Of a DNA stretch of 64,000 nt, positions 42,562-50,892 are shown one piece after another. This stretch comes from Lachnospiraceae bacterium. Its GTDB lineage: Bacteria; Bacillota; Clostridia; Lachnospirales; Lachnospiraceae. The stretch spans positions 1-64,000 of the forward strand of contig QXXL01000005.1 of NCBI GenBank assembly GCA_009911505.1. The letters run 5' to 3'. Made by a program: the position numbers and the translations under genes. Below the pieces are notes generated by a model, which saw only the letters and a program-made list of their open reading frames with translations, did not search any database and had not been told where the DNA came from. Each line of letters begins with the position of its first letter. Position 1 is the stretch's first letter.

Positions 42562-45150
42562 CTATTCTTTTCTTACCTCTGCCGACAGTTTCCCATCTTT
42601 TTCATCTATCCAAATGACATCCCCTCCACTCACCTGATCCGCCAGAATCAGCTTAGCTGAAAGTGTTTCCACATGCTTTTGCAAAAAACGCTTTAAGGGC
42701 CTTGCCCCAAATACCGGATCATAGCCGTGCTCCACAACATACGCCTTTGCCGCATCGGTAAGCTCAACCTTTATCTCCCTGTCCTTTAAACGCGTATTCA
42801 GCTCCGCCAGTAAAAGGTAGATAATATTTGCTATATTTTCCTTTGTCAACGGCTTAAACATAATGATTTCATCCAAACGGTTTAAAAATTCCGGCCGGAA
42901 GCTGCTTCTAAGTTCTTCCATAACAGCTTCATTTACATCGGGGCTTATCTGCCCGCCCTCCTTCATATGCTCCAAAAGATATGCCGAGCCAATGTTTGAT
43001 GTCATAATAATAATCGTATTTTTAAAATCCACAGTACGCCCCTGGGAATCAGTAATCCTGCCGTCGTCAAGCACCTGCAGCAGCACGTTAAAAACGTCTG
43101 GGTGCGCCTTTTCCACTTCATCAAACAAAACGACTGAATAAGGCTTTCTTCTGACGGCTTCCGTAAGCTGCCCGCCCTCGTCATAACCGACATATCCTGG
43201 AGGGGCTCCAATTAAACGGGATACGGAATATTTCTCCATGTACTCGGACATATCCAGACGCACCATATTGCTTTCATCGTCAAACAGGCTTTCAGCCAGC
43301 GCCTTAGCAAGCTCCGTTTTTCCAACTCCGGTAGGCCCTAAAAACAAAAAGGATCCAATCGGCTTCGTGGGGTCTTTGATCCCTGCCTTAGAGCGGATGA
43401 TAGCTTCTGTCACCTTAGTAACACCATCGTCCTGTCCAATAACACGCCTGTGCAGCTCCTCGTCCAGATGCAGCGTCTTATTGCGCTCGCTTTCGGTCAG
43501 CTTGGCAACCGGAATCCCCGTCCAGCGGGAAATGATACGCGCAATTTCATCTTCGCTGACATTTTCATGTACAAGGGATGGGCTTTCGCCTTTTGTCCGG
43601 GTTTCCTCGGCCTCAAGCTCTTTTTGTACCTGCGGCAGCTTGCCATACTGCAGCTCCGCCGCTTTTTCAAGATCATAATTTTGCTGTGCCTGTTTGATCT
43701 GGCCTTTGACCGCTTCCAGCTCTTCCCGCAGCTTTTGTACATGCTCTATACTTTTCTTTTCATTGTCCCACTGCGCTTTTTGGGCTGAAAACACATCCTT
43801 TAGCTCTGCCAGCTCTTTTTGCAGGGCAGCAAGGCGTTCCCTGCTCAAGCGGTCTTCTTCTTTTTTAAGCGCCGTTTCTTCAATTTCCATCTGCATAATG
43901 CGCCGGTTTAACTCGTCCAGCTCACTAGGCATTGAGTCAAGCTCGGTTTTAATGAGGGCACAAGCTTCATCTACCAGGTCAATTGCTTTATCCGGCAGAA
44001 AACGGTCGGAAATATAGCGGTTAGACAATACGGCTGCGGATACCAGAGCGGCGTCGGCGATTTTTACACCGTGGAACACCTCGTAGCGTTCTTTTAAGCC
44101 ACGCAGGATAGAAATAGTATCCTCTACCGTCGGCTCGTCAACCATAACTGGCTGGAAACGGCGTTCTAAGGCTGCGTCTTTTTCAATATACTGGCGGTAT
44201 TCGTCCAGGGTCGTTGCACCAATGCAATGCAGCTCGCCACGGGCAAGCATGGGCTTTAGCATATTCCCGGCATCCATTGCGCCGTCTGTTTTTCCAGCGC
44301 CTACAATAGTATGAAGCTCATCGATAAACAGGATAATCTGCCCGTCGGATTTTTTGACCTCATCTAATACGGCTTTTAAACGTTCCTCAAACTCGCCGCG
44401 GTATTTTGCCCCGGCTAAAAGTGCGCCCATATCAAGGGCAAACAGTTTCTTTTCTTTTAAGCCCTCCGGCACGTCGCCGCGGACAATCCGCTGCGCCAGG
44501 CCTTCTACGACAGCAGTTTTGCCAACGCCCGGCTCCCCGATTAAGACAGGGTTGTTTTTGGTTTTACGGGATAAAATCCGGACTACGTTTCGGATTTCAG
44601 CATCCCGGCCTATGACAGGATCCATTTTCTGATCCTTTGCCCTGGCAACCAGATCAACAGCATATTTTTCTAAAGTATCGTAAGTAGCTTCAGGATTGTC
44701 GGAAGTTACCCTCTGATTGCCGCGGACAGTAGAAAGCGCTTTTAAAAAGCGGTCTTTTGTGATGCCGTATTCTTTGAACAGCTCTTTCATAGCTGGGTTG
44801 GGATATTTTAGTAAGGCCAAAAACAGGTGCTCGACGGAAACATATTCGTCGCCCATCTGCTTTGCTTCATCTTCAGCATTAATAAAGGCTTTGTTTAGCG
44901 CCTGGCCAATATATACCTGGCCGCCCGATACCTTGACGCGTTTTTCCAGGTGACGGACAGCGTTATCAGAAAAATGGGCTGTGTTGATTTCCATTTTTTC
45001 AATCATTTTAGGAATAAGGCCATCTTCCTGATTCATTAGGGCCACGAGCAAATGCTCTTGTTCGATTTCCTGATTACCGTATTCATAAGCTAATTTCTCA
45101 CAGCTGCCTATGGCTTCGATTGATTTTTGTGTAAATTTCTGTATATTCAT
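42562..45150 (-). CDS. clpB: Chaperone ClpB (disaggregase)
   Basis: The protein has 862 residues from the ATG at 45150 ([14 protein letters not shown]) with AGGAGGTG upstream; the 14-codon extension is dropped. The N-domain is followed by NBD1 with GEPGVGKT and [16 protein letters not shown], the coiled-coil middle domain (about 405-530) and NBD2 with [14 protein letters not shown] and ARPLKRFLQ. It resolubilises aggregated proteins with DnaK. The middle domain separates it from ClpC/ClpA. The promoter overlaps a CIRCE operator at 45247-45273, so heat-shock control by HrcA is expected. Confidence 0.97.
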   Translation of the reverse strand: MNIQKFTQKSIEAIGSCEKLAYEYGNQEIEQEHLLVALMNQEDGLIPKMIEKMEINTAHFSDNAVRHLEKRVKVSGGQVYIGQALNKAFINAEDEAKQMGDEYVSVEHLFLALLKYPNPAMKELFKEYGITKDRFLKALSTVRGNQRVTSDNPEATYDTLEKYAVDLVARAKDQKMDPVIGRDAEIRNVVRILSRKTKNNPVLIGEPGVGKTAVVEGLAQRIVRGDVPEGLKEKKLFALDMGALLAGAKYRGEFEERLKAVLDEVKKSDGQIILFIDELHTIVGAGKTDGAMDAGNMLKPMLARGELHCIGATTLDEYRQYIEKDAALERRFQPVMVDEPTVEDTISILRGLKERYEVFHGVKIADAALVSAAVLSNRYISDRFLPDKAIDLVDEACALIKTELDSMPSELDELNRRIMQMEIEETALKKEEDRLSRERLAALQKELAELKDVFSAQKAQWDNEKKSIEHVQKLREELEAVKGQIKQAQQNYDLEKAAELQYGKLPQVQKELEAEETRTKGESPSLVHENVSEDEIARIISRWTGIPVAKLTESERNKTLHLDEELHRRVIGQDDGVTKVTEAIIRSKAGIKDPTKPIGSFLFLGPTGVGKTELAKALAESLFDDESNMVRLDMSEYMEKYSVSRLIGAPPGYVGYDEGGQLTEAVRRKPYSVVLFDEVEKAHPDVFNVLLQVLDDGRITDSQGRTVDFKNTIIIMTSNIGSAYLLEHMKEGGQISPDVNEAVMEELRSSFRPEFLNRLDEIIMFKPLTKENIANIIYLLLAELNTRLKDREIKVELTDAAKAYVVEHGYDPVFGARPLKRFLQKHVETLSAKLILADQVSGGDVIWIDEKDGKLSAEVRKE

Positions 45151-45230
45151 AACAACACCTCCTGTGTAGGGTTTTTGGATATTCTGTACCATATGGGTCA
45201 GAATATTCGGATTTGTTACGTTCTAGGTGA

Positions 45231-45273
45231 AATATATCACCTATTGTTAGCACTGTCAATAGGTGAGTGCTAA
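45231..45273 (-). promoter_or_regulatory. clpB promoter with CIRCE operator (HrcA site)
   Basis: TTAGCACTG, nine bases, GAGTGCTAA (45247-45273) matches the CIRCE operator with one mismatch in the left arm. On the minus strand the -35 box TTGACA (45254-45259) lies inside the operator and the -10 TATATT (45231-45236) follows after 17 bases. A further palindrome, TAGGTGA-AATATA-TCACCTA (45224-45243), overlaps the -10 box and could bind another regulator. Confidence 0.9.
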
Positions 45274-45335
45274 AATTGTATGAATATTTTGTGAAGTACT
45301 GATTTTATGGGGTTTCTAATGGTTATCTATTTTTT

Positions 45336-45461
45336 TCACTTCGGGCAAAATAGTGGGAATTTTTTTAACACCGTATTTTTTCGTACCTTCAACCTTGTCT
45401 TATTATTACAGACAGGACATAAAACCCACTTTTCTTTTTCTCTTTCTTTGCTCTGTTTCAT
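45336..45461 (-). pseudogene. Fragment of a cysteine-rich KTR protein from a conjugative element
   Basis: From the Met at 45461 the frame reads KWVLCPVCNNKTRLKVRKNT and ends LKKFPLFCPK-stop. This is the start of the small Cys-rich KTR proteins found in Tn916-like conjugative elements. The usual second CPxC pair is lost because the Cys codon reads TGA. It lies downstream of ilvN and suggests that an integrative element once occupied, or was partly deleted from, the clpB-ilvN gap. Confidence 0.65.
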
Positions 45462-45489
45462 TTCTATCTGGCATGAAGCATTACAGCCA

Positions 45490-45990
45490 TTATCTTTCTG
45501 AAATACTGACTGATTCAACTGCAACACTTCCCCCTCTTGTTACTTCAATTCTATTAACAAATTTTCTTTTCAGCAGGATAATTAAATAATCATTCTTATT
45601 CTCTGTCTGCGTACATTCCAGAAGAACCGTTGAACCATCGTAATCAATAACTGTAATTCCAAATACTTTTGAAATACGAAATAATTCCGATATATCTGTA
45701 TCCGAACAATGATTAACTTTAACAAATAAAATTTCCTTCATGTGGAGCGGCGTATCGGTATAATCTACCACTTTAATCACTTCAACGCTCCTGCTTAATT
45801 GTTTTTTTATCTGTTCAAAAGTCCTGTCATCGCTGGTTAGGCTGATTGTCATCCGTGATATCGTGTTGTCCTCAGTAATCCCAACGGTCAAGCTGTCCAA
45901 ATTATAAGACTTTCCGGAAAACAAGCCTGTGATACGGGCAAGTACGCCTATTTCATTTTCCACAAATAGACAAATCCATCTTTTTTTCAT
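45490..45990 (-). CDS. ilvN: Acetolactate synthase small (regulatory) subunit
   Basis: The 166-residue protein has the N-terminal ACT domain (WICLFVENEIGVLARITGLFSGKSYNLDSLTVG), which senses branched-chain amino acids, and a typical second domain. It regulates the catalytic IlvB encoded just upstream. The start overlaps the ilvB stop by four bases (ATGA), so expression is coupled. The length is normal for the short IlvN class. Confidence 0.93.
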   Translation of the reverse strand: MKKRWICLFVENEIGVLARITGLFSGKSYNLDSLTVGITEDNTISRMTISLTSDDRTFEQIKKQLSRSVEVIKVVDYTDTPLHMKEILFVKVNHCSDTDISELFRISKVFGITVIDYDGSTVLLECTQTENKNDYLIILLKRKFVNRIEVTRGGSVAVESVSISER

Positions 45991-47723
45991 TCTGTCCTTT
46001 CCTCACTTTCCAAAATCATGTCATTAAGGGAATTCCCCGGCGGGACAATCGGCATAACATTGGTTTCTCTGTCTATGATAAATTCAATAACCGTAGGCGT
46101 TTTCGTATTCTTCTTTGCACTTTTCAAAGCTGTTTTTATATCCTCTGGTTTTGTAACACGGATGCCTTTCGCCCCATAGCTTTCTGCCAATGCTATAAAA
46201 TCAGGCGTATATTCTGGACAGCAGTGATTCGGGGTATTACATCCTGTTTCACAACTTCTTCGGTAACGCATACAGGTACTCGAATAACGCCTGTCATAAA
46301 ACATCTCCTGCCATTGCCGCACATTACCCAAATATCCATTATTCAATATACAGATAGTAATAGGCAATTCATAAACAATAGCAGTCGCCATTTCTTGAAT
46401 GTTCATCTGCATACCGCCATCACCAGAGATGGCAATTACATCTTTATGGGGATTGCCAAGTTTCGCCCCGATTGCGGCGGGAAAGCCATATCCCATCGTT
46501 CCCAAACCGCCAGATGTCAACATTTGCCTATTCTCGTCAATATCAAGAAACTGCGTTGCCCATAACTGATTCTGACCTACATCAGTGGTTACAACAGCAT
46601 CTTTAAAAAGTTCATTGATAGATTGGATAACTCTCTTTGGTGTCAAACCGCTTTTTTCCATGTCAATCGGATATTCCATTTTTAGGTGGTTTATTTCATC
46701 TGTCCATTCTGAAACATGTAGTGGCTTTGCCTTTTCAAGCAAAGCACATACCGCCTTTTTCGCATCGGCTACGATTGGAACGTCAACAATAATATTACGG
46801 GAAATAGATGCTGTATCAATATCTATATGGATAATCTTTGCGTCTACTGCAAATTCTTTGATTTTCCCAGTAATACGGTCATTGAACCTTGTTCCTATTG
46901 AGAAAAGGACATCACATTTACTAATTGCAGAATTGGCTGCATAACTTCCGTGAATACCTATATTTCCAACATATAAATCATTTGTCGTCGGAATTGCCCC
47001 TTTTCCCATAATAGTTGTAATAACGGGAACGCCCGTCATTTCTGCAAGCTGTGTCATTTCTTTATTTGCATGGGCAATATTAACTCCTCCGCCTATCAAA
47101 AAAACAGGTTTTTTCGCATGGCTCAAAATATCCAATGCTTTATTTAATTGCCCCATATGCACGGAAGTATTCGGCTTATAACCTCTTACAGTAATTTCCT
47201 TTTGATAGCTGTCGCTGCCATATGCTTTCTGGACATCCTTTGGCAAATCAACAACAACTACTCCCGGCTTTCCTGTTTTTGCAATATAAAAAGCCTTTCT
47301 GATTGTTTCTGCCAAATCCTCTCTTTTTCGTACAGTTACCGCATATTTGCTGATGCTTCTTGTAATGCCTACGATATCTACTTCTTGAAAAGCATCGTTC
47401 CCAATAAGGCTAGTTGGCACTTGCCCTGTAAAGCATACAAGCGGAACACTGTCATAATTTGCAGTGGCAATACCCGTAACAAGATTGGTGGCTCCCGGTC
47501 CGCTTGTCACAAGGCAGACACCCACTTTTCCTGTGGAACGGGCATATCCGTCTGCCGCATGGACTAAACCCTGCTCATGGCGTGGCAAAATAACATCTAT
47601 TTCCTTTTCTCCATATAACGCATTAAACAGGTCTATTGCCTGCCCTCCCGGATAAGCAAATAAAGTTGTAACAGATTCCTCTTTTAATGCTTTTACAAAT
47701 AATTCAGCTCCTGTTATCTCCAT
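45987..47723 (-). CDS. ilvB: Acetolactate synthase large (catalytic) subunit
   Basis: The 578-residue protein is a thiamine-diphosphate enzyme that makes acetolactate or acetohydroxybutyrate for Val, Leu and Ile synthesis. Visible are the N-terminal ThDP motif with catalytic Glu (LFAYPGGQ), GPGATNLVTGIA, the C-terminal GDGGMQMNIQEMATA ThDP motif and NNGYLGNVRQWQ. The ATG at 47723 is preferred over 47732 for spacing from GGGGGA. A Cys-rich stretch with five Cys (encoded at about 46212-46280, STCMRYRRSCETGCNTPNHCC) lies in the C-terminal domain, unlike classic IlvB. It follows a TetR gene on the same strand. Confidence 0.94.
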   Translation of the reverse strand: MEITGAELFVKALKEESVTTLFAYPGGQAIDLFNALYGEKEIDVILPRHEQGLVHAADGYARSTGKVGVCLVTSGPGATNLVTGIATANYDSVPLVCFTGQVPTSLIGNDAFQEVDIVGITRSISKYAVTVRKREDLAETIRKAFYIAKTGKPGVVVVDLPKDVQKAYGSDSYQKEITVRGYKPNTSVHMGQLNKALDILSHAKKPVFLIGGGVNIAHANKEMTQLAEMTGVPVITTIMGKGAIPTTNDLYVGNIGIHGSYAANSAISKCDVLFSIGTRFNDRITGKIKEFAVDAKIIHIDIDTASISRNIIVDVPIVADAKKAVCALLEKAKPLHVSEWTDEINHLKMEYPIDMEKSGLTPKRVIQSINELFKDAVVTTDVGQNQLWATQFLDIDENRQMLTSGGLGTMGYGFPAAIGAKLGNPHKDVIAISGDGGMQMNIQEMATAIVYELPITICILNNGYLGNVRQWQEMFYDRRYSSTCMRYRRSCETGCNTPNHCCPEYTPDFIALAESYGAKGIRVTKPEDIKTALKSAKKNTKTPTVIEFIIDRETNVMPIVPPGNSLNDMILESEERTE

Positions 47724-47808
47724 AAATAACATTCCCCCTTTTGTATGCGTGTGCTTGCTTGCATATAGTCTATTTTTTTCGGTACTACCATAAGGGCAGT
47801 ACCAATTT

Positions 47809-48384
47809 TTACTGTTCCAATCCCTTTATGAACATTTGCACGCTGCTTTTTATGTATTCATCTTTTTCTACTTTAGATAATTCATTGCCAAAAGACGCAT
47901 TTAAAAACGCATAGCCAAATGTTGATGAAAAAACTGTCAAGGCCAGAGCATCAAAATCTGCTTTTGGTATTTTTCCCAAATCAAACATTTTATTAAGATA
48001 CTGCGTGAACGATGATAAAAAAGCCTGTGGAACTTTCATAATGAAGGCAGACGTTTCCTCATATAATTGGGGTGCTCTCAGACCGATAGACAAATTTACA
48101 AAATCTGGCGTCATCCTGTCCATATATGCTTTCATAAACATCTCTATGTCTGCCTGCAAATCCCACTGCACATTTTCAAAAATTTCTGTTGTTATATTTG
48201 CCCTCCATCCCGCTTGGCTTACACCTTGCAGTACAATATCTTTCTTATTCTTAAATTTCCGAAACAGGGTACATTCATTCACACATGCAGCTTTTGCAAT
48301 CGCTTTTGTTGTAGTAGCAACATATCCGTTATCTCTTACCAGCATCATTGCAGCATCTATAATTTTTTGACTTGTTTCATCCAA
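47809..48384 (-). CDS. TetR-family transcriptional regulator
   Basis: The protein has about 191 residues. I choose the TTG at 48384 because GGAGGTG lies eight bases before it; an ATG six codons earlier would put that site inside the gene. The N-terminal TetR helix-turn-helix is clear (SQKIIDAAMMLVRDNGYVATTTKAIAKAACVNECTLFRKFKNKKDI). The C-terminal ligand domain is generic (YLNKMFDLGKIPKADFDALAL). It lies 85 bases upstream of ilvB on the same strand, so control of ilvBN is possible but not shown; many TetR proteins act on efflux genes instead. Confidence 0.88.
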   Translation of the reverse strand: MDETSQKIIDAAMMLVRDNGYVATTTKAIAKAACVNECTLFRKFKNKKDIVLQGVSQAGWRANITTEIFENVQWDLQADIEMFMKAYMDRMTPDFVNLSIGLRAPQLYEETSAFIMKVPQAFLSSFTQYLNKMFDLGKIPKADFDALALTVFSSTFGYAFLNASFGNELSKVEKDEYIKSSVQMFIKGLEQ

Positions 48385-48509
48385 ATTATCACCTCCATGC
48401 AAGTGAGCACTTTCATTTTAACAAAAAAACTCATTAAAGTCAATAAAATTGATTTTGTCACATTTTATGAGTTCTTTTCCTACAATCTCCCATATCATAC
48501 CCTTTGGGT

Positions 48510-48558
48510 GCTAAGTGGGTCGCACATCTGTCAGAAAGCATTTTTCAAACACGCTCTA
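48510..48558 (+). repeat. Dispersed repeat, type A, long copy
   Basis: It starts GCTAAGTGGGTCGCACATCT and ends TTTTTCAAACACGCTCTAG. It aligns over its whole 49 bases with 50328-50376 (GCTAACTGAGACATACGTCT to GAACACGCTCTA). Directly after it the reading frame of a truncated HTH gene begins, so the repeat sits on a junction. Confidence 0.8.
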
Positions 48559-48690
48559 GCTAACAGCCTTAACACTTCTCAAAGTAACTTATCAAATAAA
48601 TTAAAACGTAATAATTTCAGTGAAAAGAAACTGAATCAAATAGCCGACATTCTAAATTGTGATTTTAAAGGGATTTCCTCTCATTATTTC
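48559..48690 (+). pseudogene. Fragment of an XRE-type helix-turn-helix gene
   Basis: The plus strand reads ANSLNTSQSNLSNKLKRNNF then SEKKLNQIADILNCDFKG, the recognition-helix part of a small Cro/CI-type regulator of the kind found on conjugative elements. The 5' end is cut at the type A repeat and the 3' end runs into a fragment on the other strand, so no complete gene remains. Confidence 0.65.
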
Positions 48691-48900
48691 AGAAAAGGCG
48701 GTGTATGTGATGTGGTTTTCATCAAAAAATTTTATAGAACCTGCCATTTCGGTTATTGCCATAGTATCAAGTGTCTGTTTCTGTGGCCGTACCCCATAGG
48801 CTTCTGCAATTCTGGCGTTTCTATCCTCCCGCACCTTGTCTATCGGAAACACAATATCTTTCAATTCGTAATTTGCGCCACAATACCCCTTAAAAGCCAT
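48680..48900 (-). pseudogene. Gene fragment, unrecognised
   Basis: The minus-strand frame reads MAFKGYCGANYELKDIVFPI, KVREDRNARIAEAYGVRPQ and MAITEMAGSIKFFDENHITY before running into the antisense of the HTH fragment. Composition looks like a real protein piece, but I do not recognise the family and there is no good ribosome-binding site. Within the 674-base gap 48385-49058 this and the HTH fragment are the only coding traces. Confidence 0.4.
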
Positions 48901-48937
48901 ATTTCCATATACCGGTACTCATCCCGCCCTCTCCCCA

Positions 48938-48981
48938 GCACTGCCCTCTGACTGACGGCCCCTTTGCCAAACACGCTCTAA
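48938..48981 (+). repeat. Dispersed repeat joining type B core to type A end
   Basis: The type B core (CTCTGACTGACGGCCCCTTTG) runs directly into AAACACGCTCTAA, the type A end. This copy links the two repeat types and shows they share a right end. It lies about 80 bases upstream of the ferredoxin gene. Confidence 0.8.
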
Positions 48982-49058
48982 AGCATATTCTGTGACTTCA
49001 TCACCGAATAAAATATTTTTTCCCTGTATACTATAAAAAAACAAAAAGGAGATTTACA

Positions 49059-49274
49059 ATGGCAAATAGAAAAGCAGTTGTTAATAACCAGGAATGCGTT
49101 GCCTGTGGATGTTGTATAAAAGTTTGTCCAAGAAATGCAATCTCCATACCCAAAGGCATCTACGCTACAATTAACAAAGAGCTATGTATTGGCTGCGGAC
49201 AATGCGCAAAAGAATGCCCGGCAAGTGTTATTTCATTGGAGGTGAAAAATGAAAAAGAAAAAAGAATGGTATGA
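49059..49274 (+). CDS. Ferredoxin-type protein, two [4Fe-4S] clusters
   Basis: The 71-residue protein has two complete CxxCxxCxxxCP motifs (Cys13, 16, 19, 23 and Cys43, 46, 49, 53), the 2[4Fe-4S] electron carrier pattern. AAGGAG lies seven bases before the ATG. It overlaps the next gene by 26 bases, so they are translationally coupled. A possible -10 box (TATACT) lies about 25 bases upstream of the start. The partner genes encode a membrane 4Fe-4S protein and a thioredoxin, suggesting an electron-transfer chain. Confidence 0.9.
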   Translation: MANRKAVVNNQECVACGCCIKVCPRNAISIPKGIYATINKELCIGCGQCAKECPASVISLEVKNEKEKRMV

Positions 49275-49854
49275 TTACCTCTGGATCGTTTCCCTTACAT
49301 ATTTAATCCTGGGATTTTTCAATATCCTATTTGCATGGCTTGGGCTCCTCTGTTTTTTTATACCGCTTTTTATATCGGTTATAAAAGGCAACAAGGCTTA
49401 CTGCAACAAATATTGCGGCAGAGGGCAGCTATTTTCCCTGATAGGGGGCAGATTTGGGCTTTCCCGCAAAAAGGATATTCCAAAATGGATGAAATCACAT
49501 TATTTCCGAAATGGATTTTTAATTTTCTTTTTTGTAATGTTCTTCAATATGCTTTGGAACACCTGGCTGGTCTTTAACGGAGTAAAAAATCTAAACACTG
49601 TGGTAACACTGCTTTGGACATTCAAGCTTCCATGGCACTGGGCCTATCATGGCAGCCTGTTTTCTGACGGCGCCGCACAGTTTGCTTTTGGCTTCTACAG
49701 TGTAATGCTTACCTCGACCATACTCGGGCTGCTTACCATGATTTTATATAAACCCCGATCCTGGTGCGTTTACTGTCCCATGGGAACCATGACACAGATA
49801 ATATGCAAAACAAAAAATGTGACCTCGTCACAGAAAAAAACAGGCAACAATTGA
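49249..49854 (+). CDS. Membrane 4Fe-4S protein, NapH-like
   Basis: This 201-residue protein has about four membrane helices (around 10-30, 30-48, 85-105, 140-165) and two Cys clusters: CNKYCGRGQ after helix 2 and CVYCPMGTMTQ near the C-terminus. These resemble the half-motifs of NapH/YccM-type quinol-linked ferredoxin proteins. It probably moves electrons between the membrane and the ferredoxin encoded just upstream, whose gene it overlaps by 26 bases. GGAGGTG precedes the ATG. The acceptor is unknown. Confidence 0.8.
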   Translation: MKKKKEWYDYLWIVSLTYLILGFFNILFAWLGLLCFFIPLFISVIKGNKAYCNKYCGRGQLFSLIGGRFGLSRKKDIPKWMKSHYFRNGFLIFFFVMFFNMLWNTWLVFNGVKNLNTVVTLLWTFKLPWHWAYHGSLFSDGAAQFAFGFYSVMLTSTILGLLTMILYKPRSWCVYCPMGTMTQIICKTKNVTSSQKKTGNN

Positions 49855-49918
49855 TATACTGCAATTAAGCAGCCCTTTATAGGGAATACTAATCTAATAA
49901 AAAAGGAAGGTAAAAATT

Positions 49919-50227
49919 ATGTCTATATTACATGTAAGCAAAAATAACTTCGATTCTATCAAGGCTAATGATAAACCCATACTTTTAGATTTCTATGCTG
50001 ACTGGTGCGGCCCCTGCCGTATGGTATCCCCCATCATCGAGGAAATCGCAAAAGAAAATCCGCAATACTTAATAGGCAAGGTCAATATCGACAAAGAACC
50101 GGAGCTGGCTCAAAAATTCAATGTCTTAAGCATCCCCACGCTGACTGTAATCAAAGACGGAAAAGTTATAAGCCAGTCAGCAGGTGCAAGGCCAAAGAAT
50201 GAAATCCTTGCCATGTTAAAAGAATAA
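49919..50227 (+). CDS. trxA: Thioredoxin
   Basis: The 102-residue thioredoxin has the WCGPC active site (Trp29 to Cys33), DFYADWCGPCR context and the cis-proline segment SIPTLTVI. It reduces protein disulfides. AAGGAAGG precedes the ATG. It lies 64 bases after the membrane 4Fe-4S gene on the same strand with no visible terminator between, so it may be reduced through that ferredoxin chain (inference). Confidence 0.93.
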   Translation: MSILHVSKNNFDSIKANDKPILLDFYADWCGPCRMVSPIIEEIAKENPQYLIGKVNIDKEPELAQKFNVLSIPTLTVIKDGKVISQSAGARPKNEILAMLKE

Positions 50228-50236
50228 TTTTCAGGT

Positions 50237-50347
50237 AGATGTATTCACTTAGCGGGAGATTTGCGCCAAACAAAGGAACGCAGCAGTCTATGTTGGCCAA
50301 AATCCAATCTGATGGCGCAAATATCACGCTAACTGAGACATACGTCT
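50237..50347. repeat. 111-bp imperfect palindrome next to a type A repeat
   Basis: The left arm (50237-50268, with TTAGCGGGAGATTTGCGCCA) pairs with the right arm (50313-50347, whose complement holds TTAGCGTGATATTTGCGCCA) around a 44-base centre. The right arm overlaps the start of the type A repeat at 50328-50376, so the palindrome may be the full form of that element. It lies between the convergent trxA and rnhA genes and might also act as a terminator. Confidence 0.7.
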
Positions 50348-50376
50348 GTCGGAAAGCCCTTTGAGAACACGCTCTA
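50328..50376 (+). repeat. Dispersed repeat, type A, long copy
   Basis: It aligns with 48510-48558 along 49 bases and ends AACACGCTCTA. It forms the right part of the palindromic unit beginning at 50237. Confidence 0.8.
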
Positions 50377-50391
50377 AAGCAAACGGAATTC

Positions 50392-50892
50392 TCAAAACTG
50401 GCACTCAGCCGATATTGGCAAAGGCTCGTCACAAAGCAGCCCCTCCCCATCTGCCGCCGCTGTCGCCAGCTCATCGCACCTCTCATTCTGCGGATGTCCG
50501 TCATGCCCTTTCACCCAATGAAATGCCATCTGATGCGGCTGCTTTAATTCAAGCAGTTTTTTCCACAAATCAATATTTTTCACTGGCTGTTTATCTGATT
50601 TCTTCCAGCCCTTTTTCATCCAGTTATCCACCCATTGCTTGTTAAACGCATCGACAAGATACTTGGAATCCGAATAAAGCGCAATCTCACACGGCCCGTT
50701 TAAACACTCCAGCGCCCGTATTACACCCATTAGCTCCATACGGTTGTTTGTTGTCTTTTTGTAGCCCGCCGAAATCTCCTTTACATGGAGCTCCCCTTTC
50801 GTATCCACATATTCTAACACCGCGCCGTACCCTCCTGGCCCGTCCGGGTTGCCCCTTGCCGCGCCGTCTGTATAAATCGTCACTTTCCTCAT
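50392..50892 (-). CDS. rnhA: Ribonuclease HI
   Basis: The 166-residue protein has the RNase HI catalytic set: IYTDGAARGNPDGPGG (first Asp), NNRMEL (Glu), LYSDSKYLVDA (Asp) and ERCDELA (Asp). It also has the basic-handle region NWMKKGWKKSDKQPVKN. It removes RNA from RNA-DNA hybrids. The start overlaps the stop of the MBL-fold gene by four bases. Confidence 0.95.
   Translation of the reverse strand: MRKVTIYTDGAARGNPDGPGGYGAVLEYVDTKGELHVKEISAGYKKTTNNRMELMGVIRALECLNGPCEIALYSDSKYLVDAFNKQWVDNWMKKGWKKSDKQPVKNIDLWKKLLELKQPHQMAFHWVKGHDGHPQNERCDELATAAADGEGLLCDEPLPISAECQF

Noticed and set aside
47724-47808. T-box or leader attenuator before ilvB
   Set aside because: The gap is only 85 bases, with no T-box sequence (TGGNACCGCG type), no run of Ile/Val/Leu codons and no terminator hairpin.
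48067-48951. 294-codon plus-strand frame opposite the TetR gene
   Set aside because: The first part is antisense to a clear TetR gene. Only the segment at 48559-48690 looks like a real protein piece (HTH fragment), so I report that alone as a relic.
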